Source of the DNA: Bondarzewia mesenterica
Taxonomy: Eukaryota > Basidiomycota > Agaricomycetes > Russulales > Bondarzewiaceae
Assembly (NCBI GenBank): GCA_004802705.1
Contig: SGPL01000148.1
Location: 1 to 61,822, forward strand
Reading direction: 5' to 3'
Length of the DNA stretch: 61,822 nucleotides
Shown here: piece after piece, positions 1 through 14,994 of the stretch
How positions within the stretch are numbered: the first letter of the stretch is position 1
Layout: every line of letters starts with the position of its first letter
The notes under the pieces: generated by a model
What the model was told of the DNA's origin: nothing
Databases searched by the model: none
Seen by the model: the letters and a program-made list of their open reading frames with translations, nothing else
Position numbers and translations under genes: made by a program

Positions 1-719
1 TATGGTCAGCCAGGGGCGCTGCTAATTGCTATTTGTACTGAACACTCGAGTGCTTTTCTGGATGAGAGTTGTATCATCCTTTCAATCTCTCTCCCGGCTC
101 TGCATGACCTTATCTGATGCCGCGGCAAATGGTCGACTGTTAACGCGATTATGATAGTGACACAGGTGACACACGTACTTTGCTCAATAATTCTAATCAG
201 TAGCGAGAGACAAACTATACTGACAGGTGAATACGACATGACGCAGGTAGAAGCAATATAGCATCCGCCTGACCAAGGTAGATGAAGCGGTCAGAAACGG
301 CCCTTGTCTCATGTGTCGACGGGAACGGAGGACTACGGTGCTCTCGGGGACGTATGCCGGGCCTCCGGTCGAAAGTGCCGAAGCCGATCCCATTTGACGC
401 GTTGGTGAAGGTTGGTGACCTGTCTCAACTCCCCCCGTATGCACATTGCACAGGGACATGTATCTGCTATACATAATCTGCGTTCACCACTTTTCACTTT
501 TCAAGTAGGAGGCCTATCATGCCATAGCCAATTCTTGCTTGCGAATGGACTGACCAATACCTGCGACGGTTCCGACGGATGGGAGCCAGGGGCCGTCGGT
601 AAGTTACTTATTTCGATGCCTTCCAAGTTTTCCAGGTCATATGTAAGTTGTGTAGGCAGTCCGCAAGCACTCCTTCGCTCCCTTCGTCAGCTACCACTAC
701 TCGCGACTATTGTACCATC
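1..719. other. Left-edge non-coding sequence
   Basis: No convincing coding region. The short open frames on both strands lack recognisable motifs and do not connect through plausible splice sites. The last few hundred bases are the probable promoter and 5' UTR of the hydrolase gene that starts at 720. Confidence 0.5.
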
Positions 720-1928
720 ATGAGCTGCGAGAACTGCTCCAAAGGGTACATGCTCCCTGGAGAGCCGACAGGCTCTATGGTCGGCGGAGCGTACTATCGC
801 TCTGCACCGGCATCTGCTGAGTCCACAGCAGCCACACCAAACACCGCGATTGTCCTGTTGACGGACGCATTCGGATTGCCGTTGAAGAACTCCAAGATCC
901 TAGCAGACTTACTGTCGGAAAAAGTGGGCGTCGACGTCTGGGTCCCTGATCTTTTCGATGGTTTGTGTTTTCTATTCACCCGTACTGGACTCTGATATTA
1001 ATGTGTGTCGTGTTTTGCTTCTACATATATACTGTATATCAGGTGTACCGATCTTCAGAGTCGAAGAGCTTGAGCCTCTCATGCCCGACAGAGCAGGTGT
1101 AAAGATGACATTCTGGAACAAACTGCTCTTCATTCTCGCACTCATCAAGCGCATTCCTCGCATATACGCTATCCGACAGTCGGTGACTGATTCCAGAGTC
1201 AATTCGGTGGGTCATCCTCCCTACGCACCGACCATCTTGATCTGAGACTGCCTTCACTAGTTCATCGAAAAAAATTAAGGAAGATAGGAAGTACGAAAAT
1301 ATAGGCGCAGTCGGGTATAGATGTTTTTGAATCGCTCCTGCGAGTACCTCTTCTGAGGTCTTTGTGTCCAGGTATTGTTTTGGCGGTTCGGCAGCTATCC
1401 GTCTGGCCTCCACATCGCTTGTTCACACTGTGGTTATATGTCATCCGTCTGCTCCCACCCGTGCCCAGATTGAAGCAATGAAAGTAAGCTTATATTCGTC
1501 TCAACAATATCTTAGATGTTCGCTTATGTCCTGTGTCCTCTTTTCTCCGTGAGGTGCCATCTTCCTGGGCGTGCGCAGAAGGTATGGCATTACAACACCT
1601 CGCGCCTTTCTCCGCGAGATTGACTGACACTAATTCCTCTTCTCTCAGACGACATGAGCTTTTCACCAGAAATTCGCCTACAAGCCGAAGCCCTTCTGGC
1701 TGGGCGCAAGGGCAAGGACAATTTTGTCGAATACGAATTCAAAGATTGGAAAGGCACGTTTTTAGAACAAGTCAATGGAGTTCCCGCCGGCTCTAATAAC
1801 TCTGCTGCGTGCGACCAGGAACTGCCCACGGATTTGCTGCACGACCCAACCAGGCAATCCCCGACGTCAAGGCAGGGTACGAAGGTGCTCTTGAACAAAC
1901 TGCAGCATGGTTCAGGAAGACGTTGTAA
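720..1928 (+). CDS. Dienelactone hydrolase family protein (alpha/beta hydrolase)
   Basis: Predicted cytosolic alpha/beta hydrolase of the dienelactone hydrolase (carboxymethylenebutenolidase) family. Exons read as 720-960, 1043-1206, 1261-1314, 1372-1483, 1554-1581, 1649-1753 and 1819-1928. The Cys nucleophile lies in the elbow motif GYCFGG at the exon 3/4 junction. The acid is expected in the EDDMSFSPE segment and the His is in AHGFAARP near the C-terminus, so the Cys-Asp-His triad is present. Two oddities: the third exon has a run of seven A (1268-1274) where six keep the frame, giving an apparent +1 shift; and the last intron (1754-1818) has a GC donor, needed to join KG to TAHGF. Length of about 230 residues fits the family. 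Fungal members are poorly characterised, so the substrate is unknown. Confidence 0.85.
1754..1818 (+). other. GC-AG intron in the hydrolase gene
   Basis: The reading frame on both sides (DWK-G and T-AHGF) joins only if the donor is GCACGT after AAAG at 1753 and the acceptor is CCAG ending at 1818. No GT donor nearby gives an open, conserved product. Confidence 0.65.
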
Positions 1929-2246
1929 TTCCTCATCCTCCATCATCTGCTGAACCCGGCTAGCTTTTACTCTTAAGCATTCATCTCTCACCGTATCCCA
2001 TACCATACCCGTGTATCGGATGGCACTGCCCGATGCATGATTTCGCATGGGGAGTCCGCTCTGTTCGCTTTGGTTTTGTAATATTCGATGTTCTCTAATG
2101 AGATGCGACCTAGTTCGTCTTTCTTCTCAGCGCCAGCCAGTGTACGGCTTGGTCATCCTTTCGGTCAAGATGAAGTCATCCATCCCGAGCATGAATCATG
2201 AATTGACTTATTCAAGGAACTCGGCCACAAACGGGTTCTGGATCGT

Positions 2247-2256
2247 GTATATAAAA
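2247..2256 (+). promoter_or_regulatory. TATA-box promoter of the lactamase-fold gene
   Basis: A good TATA element (TATATAAAAA) lies about 80 bp before the ATG at 2330. This suits initiation near 2280 and a short leader of about 50 nt. Confidence 0.5.
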
Positions 2257-2329
2257 ACCGCGCAAAGAACGCTGCATACACATAACAGACATCGCATACA
2301 TCCAGTGTAGATCAAAGCAAGCAACCAAC

Positions 2330-3127
2330 ATGAACACGACCCTTCCCGCTAGCCTCCCGGACCAAGCTTACTGCATAGTATCTGCAGTCGAAGCTGGCCA
2401 ACTTTCCGTCCCATCCCGTATATTCATCACTCCATGTCCGCCAGATGAACACAAACGGATCGCGCCCGCGCTCTCTTTCCTCCTCCGTCACTCCAAGACC
2501 AACTCTACCATGCTCTTCGACCTGGGCTACCGCAGGGACTACCAAAATTACCCTCCCGCAGTCGTCCGCCGCGTCAATTCACTCTTCCAACCCCTCTCCA
2601 TCCCTCAGGACGTTGCCGAATCACTCAGCAAAGGCGGTCTCCCCCCCACAGAGATCTCGCACGTCCTCCTCTCGCACGTGCACTGGGACCACATAGGCGA
2701 TCCCGCACCTTTCACGCGCGCGACGTTCCTCGTCGGCAGCGGGTCGCGTGAGCTGCTCGAGAAGGGTTATCCCGAGGACCCAGAAGCGCTGTTCCCGCGT
2801 GACCTCCTCCCCATCGACCGCACGGTCTTCCTCGATCCCGCCGCGGTGAACCCGTCCGACTCGACGTACGCCGCGTTCCTCCGGCAGTGGTGTTTTGCGC
2901 AGAGCACGCCGCCTGGTGCGGGCGCGCAGCATGCGAGTAATGCGGTGGGGGAGACGGCGATGGGTGCGCCGAACGGGGGGATGGGGATGGGGATGAACGG
3001 GGTGGAGGCTGATCGGGTGGGTGGGCTGAGAGGACGTGCGCGCGTGGTGTATATATACGTAGACGGTTGCGGCGCGCGGGTGAGAGGTGAGCGATTTTGT
3101 TTTTTCCTTTTTGTGAGCGCGGGCTGA
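2330..3127 (+). pseudogene. Metallo-beta-lactamase-fold hydrolase, C-terminally truncated
   Basis: Residues 1 to about 190 match the N-terminal half of lactonase-like metallo-beta-lactamase proteins common in Agaricomycetes. They include a strand with MLFDLGYRRD, the zinc-binding motif SHVHWDHIGD (HxHxDH, about residues 117-126), and a GYPEDP segment. After about residue 195 the reading becomes Gly/Met/Ala-rich low complexity, and the second half of the fold is absent, with its DxPGH-type segment and the downstream Asp and His ligands. The frame then ends at 3127. I searched the following 2 kb by eye in all frames and did not find the missing half. It is probably a decayed or truncated gene with a working-looking TATA promoter; an unrecognised distant exon cannot be excluded. 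Confidence 0.65.
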
Positions 3128-5173
3128 TGGATGATGATGTTCGCTGTAGGAGGAGGAGAGAAATGTGGGACGAGATAGGATACGCATCGAGCTTATGGTG
3201 CTTTCGGGTGCCCCGGCACGGTTGGTTATGGGGTTCACGTGCGGGAATTTTTAGAGGCTTTTCGCGATAGATGTTTTCCCGACGCGTTCCGCGCATTTCC
3301 GTCGTACGCCGGCGCGCCCTCGCTTTCTTTATCTCCTCCCCCCGACGTCTCGCTTGTTTTTATCTTTTTTCTATCGTTTTCTGATGCATTTCTGAATCGC
3401 GCACTCACACTGCCGGATTGGTGTTGTTGTTGTTGTTGGCTTCTTCCTCTTGCATCGTCACCCCCCCTCTTTGCTGCTCATACACGCTGTCTTCTGGCAG
3501 ACGGACGGTTTCTATCTCTATCGCTAACATCTATTTCCCCTCCATCGTATCGTCATCGCTCCATCCATTGATCTCTCTCTATTGTTACTGTTGTTGTCAT
3601 TCTCGTTCCCCTTTCCCCCTACCTGATCTGCGTTCCTATCTACTTATCTATTCCGAGCATGTTACTCGGCTCCTGCTCCAATATCTCCATCTCCCCTTCC
3701 GATGTCTCTCTAACCGGATTTCATTCCACCCACACACGCGCATTCAACGCCCTCATCCCGTTCCATTTCCGTCTTACATAGCGTCGTAACCGTTTCATTT
3801 CATTCGATTGTTTTTGGTTGTCTCACGTCCTCGTCGTTCGTCCTCGATTTTCAATTTTGTGTGCCGTACCCGCGATGGTGCCCACGTAGTATGACGTCGC
3901 GGTGATTTGATTTTGGTTATTTTTCCTATCTTCCTCTCTCTTCGTCGTTTCCCCTCTTTGTTTCGACTCGTGCGTCTGTCTGGTGTTCAGATTCTTACCG
4001 TCCCTCGAATTCGATACGGCTGTCTGTTTATTCAAGGGTTGTCCCCATGTTTCTCTCCTTTATTTTTTGTTCCGTATCGACGGCTGCGTGGCCCAGTTTG
4101 GTTTGTGTTGCGTGGGATGCGAGCTCGTCAACGTTCAATGTTCCACTTTTTTCTTCATCCGCCCCCGCCCGCGTGTACGGTTTATACCCCACATTGATGA
4201 CGTCCATCAGATTCGTGTCGTGTGGATCTGGCGTCACTTTGCCTCCTGCTACAAGCTATATATTCGTGCCCTCTCCTCATTCATCAGTACTTTTGATCAA
4301 AGCTTCGGGCTTCGGTTCGGAATCGGATTCCCCATGCATTAATATTCATACGCGCGCGCGTATGTATACGAGCAAACGTCGCAGCAGGATACAGGATACA
4401 GGATACAGCAACGCCGCGTGTCATTTATGTACCCACTTACGCCCAGCCCTGGTGGACCTTGAAAGCTTGAAGCTTGATCAGATCACCAGTTTCTTTTCTC
4501 CGTTGTTTGTTTTGTTTGATCGTTTTTGTTTTTGCTTCCCGGTCTCGATCTCGATCCGCGCCCCGCATCCCCGCGCGATGCGTGCACGCAAAGTTGGAGA
4601 GGTCTCTGTTCAATGGGCCCGGGGAGGTCCGCCGAAGTGTTTAAATTTACGAGGACTTTTCCGTGGCGCTTACAAAATCATGAAAACAAGGTATTAGCAT
4701 CGAGAGCTGCGAGGATCGATTGTATGTATTCGTGTCGATCCGGATTCCGATGGCTGGTTGTCCGGGAGATATGGGGCTTGGGCTTGGAATGTTGAACATT
4801 GAGCCTCGAGAGTCGAGAAGCGCGCCACCTTTAGCGCAAACGGCAATGAGCATTGAGACGACAGTCATACTTTTTTGAAAATCAAAATCAAAATCATATG
4901 CACCAAAGTGTTTTATGATAGCTTCGTCATAAACCATTTTTTGTATACTGAATGAAACCTTTTTTTTTTTCGAACGTTTGAGCCCATTTGCGACGGTTCT
5001 AACAGTGAAAATGGCGCGGAAATCCGCAAGCCAAAAGGGCGAGGAGCCAACGGTCTAGCCACACACCATATCTGTCCCGTGGGCCCGGGACTGGCTGGGA
5101 ACAACACAGAACGACTGTCTTCTGTGTAGGTCGCTACGGAGACTAGCTGAAAACGAGCTTAGAGACGCGTAGT
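3128..5173. other. 2-kb pyrimidine-rich region without a recognisable gene
   Basis: The plus strand is strongly T/C-rich from about 3310 to 3800. It contains a GTT microsatellite near 3420-3440, a CG run near 4350 and three tandem copies of an 8-base unit ACAGGATA near 4385-4412. The longest open frame (4047-4697) has no motifs and is biased by composition. No RNA gene was recognised. Confidence 0.5.
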
Positions 5174-6785
5174 ATGAAATCATTACGAACACCATCCGCT
5201 CGTACATCTCCCATCGAATCAATGTCTACATCGACGAAAATCACCAAGAGCACCAAGGCGTTGGGAATCGCGTTGATGATTCATCTACGTGTAGGTCCCG
5301 AGCCCGACATGGACAGCCCGAAGAGGTGGTTGGAGTGGTACGAGGGCCTCTGTCACGTCGTGGTAAAGAAACCACTATTTCTCAGACCCTATAGAATACT
5401 CACCTCCACTCCTTCCAGAAAGAACTTAATGGGGCGAGGAGGAAAGAAGGACCAATGGTATTTCAGTTGAGAAAGGCTCGTGAGAACGAGGAATGGGCGC
5501 TGGAGCAGATCGAGAAGCACAAAGACCGGGGAGACCGACTGAGAAACTTGAAGGCACTAGACATGGCACCCCCGAACAACCAGCCAGAGGGTTCGGGGCT
5601 GGGAAGAACCTTCTATGTCGATACTCGTCTGCGCGAACGGAAGGGAACGAGGTTTGCTGGTGCGGTTGACGCAGCCAGTGGGTCCACGGCCCCACGAGAC
5701 ACGAATGAGATTAAGGCAAGTGATATGATCGAATTGCGTTGCTACGAGGAAAAAAAAAATTAACATAGATATAGTCTGAAGATGAAGCACCACTCCCGTC
5801 CCATCTGAGACGAATCCTGCCAGTACTGTTCCGCGCAAAGGTGCGGAAATGGCGAAGGCCAGTGTGGTTGGCGCGACAAGCGGAGCCGCGTCCCCACAAC
5901 ACATTAACGAGAACGAGGCACGTCATCTGGCTTAATCGTGCTGTTATTTAAAAAAAAATATAGATACAGGGCGACGACGACGAACCGCTCCCGTCTTCCT
6001 GCGAGACGAATGACCCTCCCTGCTATAGATGCAAAGAGAATGGGGCCGCATGCACCAGGATTGCAGGATTGGAGGGACGGCGTCGTGCGTGCGCTAGAAT
6101 TAGTTTGGGATGCAGTCTCGTAGAGTTGGGAAAGAAGCGCGAGGCGCAGGACGCCCTCGAGACGGACATAGACACGTTGCCGGCCAGATACAGGCACAAG
6201 CGCCTCAAAACCATAACCGTTCCCGATGTGCGTGTTCGAGAGGATGAGCGCGTCCTACCTGCAGGTGGAAAACCCGGAGCACACGTCGCAAACGAAAATC
6301 CGCCGGACGTCCGGATGCAGGAGAATGATCGCGACGAACCTGCAGGCGAGAAACCCGGGGTACAAGGTGTAAACGAAAATCCGCCCGACGTCCGGATGCA
6401 GGAGGATGATCGCGCGGAACCTGCAGGCGAGAAATTCGGGGAACACGTTGAAGAGGCGGTTCACGAGAAACAGAGTGCTGGGGAAGAATTTCGGTACTCT
6501 GCGGAGCAAAAGGGGAAGGGGAAGGAACAATCACCTGCCGATGAGTATTATATGTACTCACGAGAATCGTACGCCTCCTTCCCTTTCCCTGCCGCACAAC
6601 CACGTAGGAAGTGGGCCGACAGAGATGCGTTGGTTCAGCTGGGCAACAGGATAGATGAAGCGATGCTGTGCGTAAAGAAGACCCCGGTCCTATTGAACGA
6701 AATCGGGCAATTTTTTGGGGCCATGAGGCAACAAATACGGAGTACTTACAACGAGCTCGATCGTATGAAGAACAGGGGACTTTGA
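5174..6785 (+). CDS. Hypothetical protein with Cys-rich motif and tandem repeats
   Basis: Not recognised. Best model: exons 5174-5362, 5419-5715, 5775-about 5920 and 5970-6785. The second intron (5716-5774) starts with a perfect GCAAGT donor. Exon 4 carries a Cys-rich stretch, PPCYRCKENGAACTR, followed by RRRACARISLGCSL, which resembles the degenerate binuclear-type Cys motif of many basidiomycete-specific proteins. Three 27-residue repeats starting PDVR and a C-terminal helical segment follow. Exons 2/3 and 3/4 look like a tandem duplication: both have a Gly/Ala-rich exon end, a GC-type donor, a short A-rich intron and an acidic restart ending APLPS or EPLPS. The first copy is one base shorter. 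A read-through using a GT donor at 5922 keeps one frame open instead, so the exon 3 frame is uncertain. Confidence 0.55.
6222..6464 (+). repeat. Three 81-bp in-frame tandem repeats
   Basis: Units at 6222-6302, 6303-6383 and 6384-6464 each encode 27 residues beginning PDVR with a central PAGxKxG. Units 2 and 3 are the most alike. The period is a multiple of three, so copy-number change would keep the frame. Confidence 0.85.
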
Positions 6786-9660
6786 TGGATTCGTAGTGTC
6801 CTTGTATCTGTTACCTGTTTGCCTCGAGCAATGCACCTTTCCCTTCGATCCTCCCGGATTACCGATCTGCGAACCTCGATCCCCGCATTCCTTACCGGGG
6901 TACCGTTGACGAGCGTGGCCAGGTCTGTTTAAGGAAGGTGTTGCTTATGTATCAGCGGTGCCAGGGGCATACTGGTACTGCGTGATCTTGTAGTCTGTGA
7001 CTAGGGTTCCCTTACCGTAATATATATTTTTATGTATGCAATATATGTGTGGATAACGGGTAACGGAGTGTGAATATGCGCATCACAGGCTCGTCGAGCG
7101 TTCTGACATCATCCTCAACAAGACCAGTGTCCAGCAGCTGGTCGAGCATCGGCAACTGGCACCATGGTACGTGCACTCCACACACCATTATTATCATCAT
7201 TTCATCTTATCGCCCAGCTCGTTCTCACTAGCCCATCCCCATCATTTGAACATGGCGCGCGGTAACGGCGGTGGTGGGCGCTCGCACTCACGCACCTTGT
7301 CCACGCCCGCCGTTTTGAGAATGGTGGGCCTTGCGCTTGCGCACCGCGTTCTCAGCTCGCCATCTCAATGCCGCGAGTCGCGCGCCACGTTCCCAGCCCA
7401 CCATTTCCACGCTGTGCATCATGTCCATAGCCCATCGTTTCAACATGGCTGGAGCGAAATGCCGCGCTCGAAACCAGGTCCCGCAGAATCCCTCGAACAC
7501 CTCACATCGGTCGCCGTGAAATAGGCACTCCATTCGGTATGTCTCACGGTATGTTATCTACATGCCAGACACGGCTGATCACACCCACGCCCGCACAGAC
7601 TACGCCAATGGGCCAAGAAATGACGAGCAGCCTCGACGCGCGCCACCTCGACTCTGCGTCTGACCTTGAGCCATCTGGTGCGCGGGGCCAGGACACTTTA
7701 CGCCCTTTGACGCTTCCCAGCATAGGTCGAGAGATGGTGTTCTCAAACACGGATCTTTTCACGCCCGACCTCTTGCGCGCGATCGCAAAGCAATCTCCAG
7801 TCTAATGTCGCCGCCGATGGAGATCCACCGGCAAGCAGAAAATGCGCATCCTCGCCATCCCTTGCTTTCAACCAATCCTCTCCCGCTTCCTCCCTTTCCC
7901 CTTCCCCACCCCTGGTATCTGCATTGTGCACCAACTTACTGGCATGCCGTGCAACCAAACTTGACTGATGTCCTTTCATTCTTTTGCCCATGTTTGAACC
8001 TGCCGTCGGCAAAATGTCGTTGATCTGACTTTCGAAACTGTATGGGATGTATTCGCATCCATGCGTACATTGATGTTCTAATACACTGCTAAATGATACC
8101 TCACATCTATCCACCTCTACGCAAAACAGCTCTCCGTGCATTGACCGCGCTCGATGCTGTCGACAGTTTTGGCGATCGCAGGGTGCGCCACGCCCGACGG
8201 GATGTCGCACGCGCGGTCAAAGCTGAAGCCCCGCGCGTCGAGCGGTGGTGGAGGGATGCGTGCCCGTAGCCCAACGAGGCTTTTGACGTCATCTCAGGAA
8301 TGAAAATGAACGATGTCGGAGGGGAGGATGCACTCGGATGGGTCTGGAAGGGCGGTGACATCAACGACGACGATGCTGATGACGGCGTGTTCGAGGACAT
8401 GCTGGAACGGTTGCAGGATCCCTCAGATCCCACACTCGCCGTGTCGGATGTGATACCCCTCGCCCGACACCCCCGCCCATCGAAGAAGTCGACATTGCTG
8501 ACACCAAAATAATGTCCCAGTCGTTGGAGGCCGACGGTCGAGATCGAGACGCGTCTATGGTCACAGTACAAAATTCGGACATTGCTCCTGCGTCGTCGCC
8601 ATCACTGGACATCGAGGATCCCACGCACGCTGCCGGGTGCAGCAGAGTTGGAGGTCGAAGATGCGAAAGCCGGAGGAGGCGGGTGTCGAGATGGCTGGTG
8701 AAGACTGAGGACTGAACAGTCCCCTACTCCATCCAGCAAAAAACAACTCTGATTAATCTTCGAATTGCACGGTGAGGACAATGATGTTATCTCAAGCACG
8801 GACCTTCAGGATGATGGATGACGTGCAAATGACAAGCGTGATCTCGGAAGCCTATGTCCATCGAAATAGACGTCGTCAATCGGGATCTCCCACGCAAGCG
8901 GATACACCTTGAGAATGATCAGCACAAGGGCACGAACTGCAGCAGAAAACTCACTTCATTGGGTGAATCTGCTGGCAGGCAACCCGCCCTCACGAGCATG
9001 TAACCGCACAATCTGACCCATGTCAAGCTTTCCTCTTTCACACTCTCTGGCAACTCGCCGATCGACAGCAGGCCAATGTTCCCGCCAATATTCACGGTGT
9101 CGCATTATAGAGTGATGGCCACGAGTGGCGCAGCGAGTTCGTTCCGCGTTATGAGTATTGAACAGCTTGTTCTGCGGGCTAGCTGTTGAAGGTGTTGAAG
9201 GTGGAGGTCGGAGAGCGACGTGCATGTTTACATAATGTTAAACCAGAAAAGGTAACCCAAGTATGGGCAATACAGTATGTATTTGAGATCCCCTATGTCA
9301 CACTCCCTCACTTGAAGACCCCGGAATATTAAAGCCGACGACCGAGAGCCCGAAACAGACCTGGCCACGCTCGTCAACGGTACCGGGGTCTTTTTTTTTT
9401 TCTTTCCGGATCCNTTCTCTTTTTAATTTTCTTCCTTTTCTTCCTGCTTTTTTGTTTTGTTTTCGCCTCCCCTAGGCCTCCTCCCCATTTTCCGATGGGG
9501 CCGACGATTGTCTCACTTATGCAGTATATGACAGTCGACTTCCCCGTCCCCGTCCCCCGTCGTAGNAGAAATCTGACATATATGAATTTCATAGACATTT
9601 GTACATATATCCGTCTATATCCGTGTTATAGACATACAGACATACACGCAGGACTTCAGC
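6786..9660. other. Region without a confidently called gene; possible degenerate coding remnants
   Basis: Several open stretches on the plus strand could be exons or remnants: the frame at about 7085-7160 (ILNKTSVQQLVEHRQ), 7539-7805 and 8130-8515. None matches a family I recognise, and I could not join them into one model with good splice sites. Two single Ns (9414 and 9566) flank a T-rich/GT-rich segment with homopolymers, which suggests poor assembly. From 9580 on, the sequence has repeated ATACA/ATAGAC words. Confidence 0.3.
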
Positions 9661-10013
9661 TTCCCTTATGATCCCTGCTATATGTACATACACGCAGACT
9701 CGTCCGTCGCACGGACACGCACATCGAGTTGACAAGTGTCGTTCGTTCGTTCGGGCTTCGGGAATCGAAACCCGTCGATTTTATGGGTATTTCGATCTTT
9801 TGCCGTGTTCTCCACTTATACCGTACGTTTGCGGGTTGGAATCGAATGGATCGTGGATGATACAGTGTTTAGCTCTTTCGAATTCATTTCTGTATTGTTG
9901 TTCCCCGCATGAGCGGCGAAAGAACGACCATCGGCGAACGACGAACGCGTATTACGTCAGCGATATCGTTCTTGGCCACCGTGACCTTTTCGCAGTCTGC
10001 GACGAGGCTGCCA

Positions 10014-10695
10014 ATGACGACCACACTGACCAAAGACGAGTAAGTCCCTTCGCCTCCCCCGCCTTCCTCCCCTCCTCAGCCCCCCTGTTCGCCCACGCCC
10101 ACACGCTCAACCCGCACCCGCACAGCATCGAAATCGCGGCGCGCGCGCGGACCATTTCACGCGGCTCTACTACACCGCCTACGACTCCCCCACCCGCGTC
10201 GACGACCTGCCCAACTTTTACCGTCCCAATTCCGCCCTCACCTGGAACGGCACCCCGTTCGAAGGCGCCCAGGGCGTCCGCGCCCTCCTCCGTGACATGC
10301 CAAAAACAAAACACGAAGTCCAGTCGTTCGATTGTCATCCCATCCCCGGTGCGTTCGTCGTTCCCTTTCCTCTTCCTTTTACCCACCATCTTTGTTCCTT
10401 TTACCCCCCATCTTTGTTCCCAATACTCATCCCTTCCATCGTCGTCGTCGTCGTCGTCGCTATATATAAAACAGGCAGCCAACCCCCCTTCCTCCTCGTC
10501 ACCGTCTCAGGCACCGTCACCCACGGCGGCGGACCCACCGCCAACCCCACCTCCGCGCCCCCCAAAACCATCGAAGGCCATCCTCGCGTCTTCGCGCAAA
10601 CCTTCATGCTCGTCCCCGACGCCGCAGCCACCACCAAAGTCGGCGAGGTCGCCAAATACTACATCAGCGCCGACGCTCTGCGTTTCGTCGGCTGA
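10014..10695 (+). CDS. NTF2-like domain protein, NXT1/p15-type mRNA export cofactor
   Basis: Predicted small nuclear transport factor 2-fold protein, like the NXT/p15 partner of the mRNA exporter Mex67/NXF1. Exons 10014-10039, 10126-10348 and 10475-10695. The N-terminus MTTTLTKDDIEIA leads into HFTRLYYTAYDSP, then NFYRPNSALTWNG, TKHEVQSFDCHPIPG, LLVTVSGTV and FAQTFMLVPDA, ending KYYISADALRFVG. This is the complete order of NTF2-fold elements. One base appears to be missing in the GCGCGCGCG run at about 10138-10150; adding one would give an Ala-rich helix into DHF. An unusually GC-rich third exon carries a Gly/Pro insert (GGGPTANPTSAPP) in a loop. The overlapping proline-rich frame from 9668 is a shadow. 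The alternative is another NTF2-like family, but the DCHPIPG motif favours NXT. Confidence 0.8.
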
Positions 10696-11126
10696 AACCG
10701 CCCTCGCCCCACTCCCTGGTCCCTGTCGCTACTCCCTCGAAGTACGGAATGTGCGGAGCTGATAGATATTTGGATTGATTTTGGCGCGCTCAACTCGCGA
10801 GTAACATACGGCGTTTTTCGAGTATGGAAACTCATCTCATGGCGAAAATGGGTACCCGCTCACTCTGTCGTTGGACGCCCAGTAGCTTACGGCCTCCTAC
10901 GATAGCATCTGTCAATTTGGGCAGGAAGGCCGGTCGTTCTTGGAGGCGTCAGAGGTGCATTTCAGAGACACGTTGGAATACATAGTTGCGAGAGGTTCTA
11001 GGGTGGATCAGAAACTGTATCCCATGACTTTTGTTTCGACCAAGAGAAAAGAGAGCATTTGTACATCGACTTGTCCAAGACACACACAATATAAATACGT
11101 AAACCAAAGACAACAAGCGTCCGACC
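10696..11126. other. Convergent 3' intergenic region
   Basis: This separates the 3' ends of the NTF2-like gene and the Prp22 gene. No coding or RNA gene was seen; it probably holds both 3' UTRs. Confidence 0.5.
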
Positions 11127-14904
<3,778 letters not shown>

Positions 14905-14994
14905 AGAGAGAGGAGGGAATGTGCAAGTGATTACGTACGCGTTCAAAGCAATATATTCTGAGACGCTCGCTTAGTCATACCTATCCCTTTCTGA
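14905..14994. promoter_or_regulatory. Shared 90-bp bidirectional promoter between two helicase genes
   Basis: Start codons of Prp22 (minus, 14904) and the DHX29-like gene (plus, 14995) are only 90 bp apart. Both leaders and core promoters must therefore overlap. An AATATATTC element is at about 14950-14958. Confidence 0.65.

Noticed and set aside
4047..4697. 216-codon open frame in the pyrimidine-rich region
   Set aside because: No recognisable domain, overlaps other frames of equal quality, and is explained by low stop-codon density in T/C-rich DNA.
9755..9785. tRNA-like T-arm (GGTTTCGATTCC on the minus strand)
   Set aside because: Spacing of the T-loop is off by one and no acceptor, D or anticodon arms could be folded around it.
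9668..10762. Long plus-strand open frame (364 codons), Pro/Ser-rich
   Set aside because: It overlaps the NTF2-like exons in another frame and runs through their introns; the NTF2-fold motifs are in the other frames.
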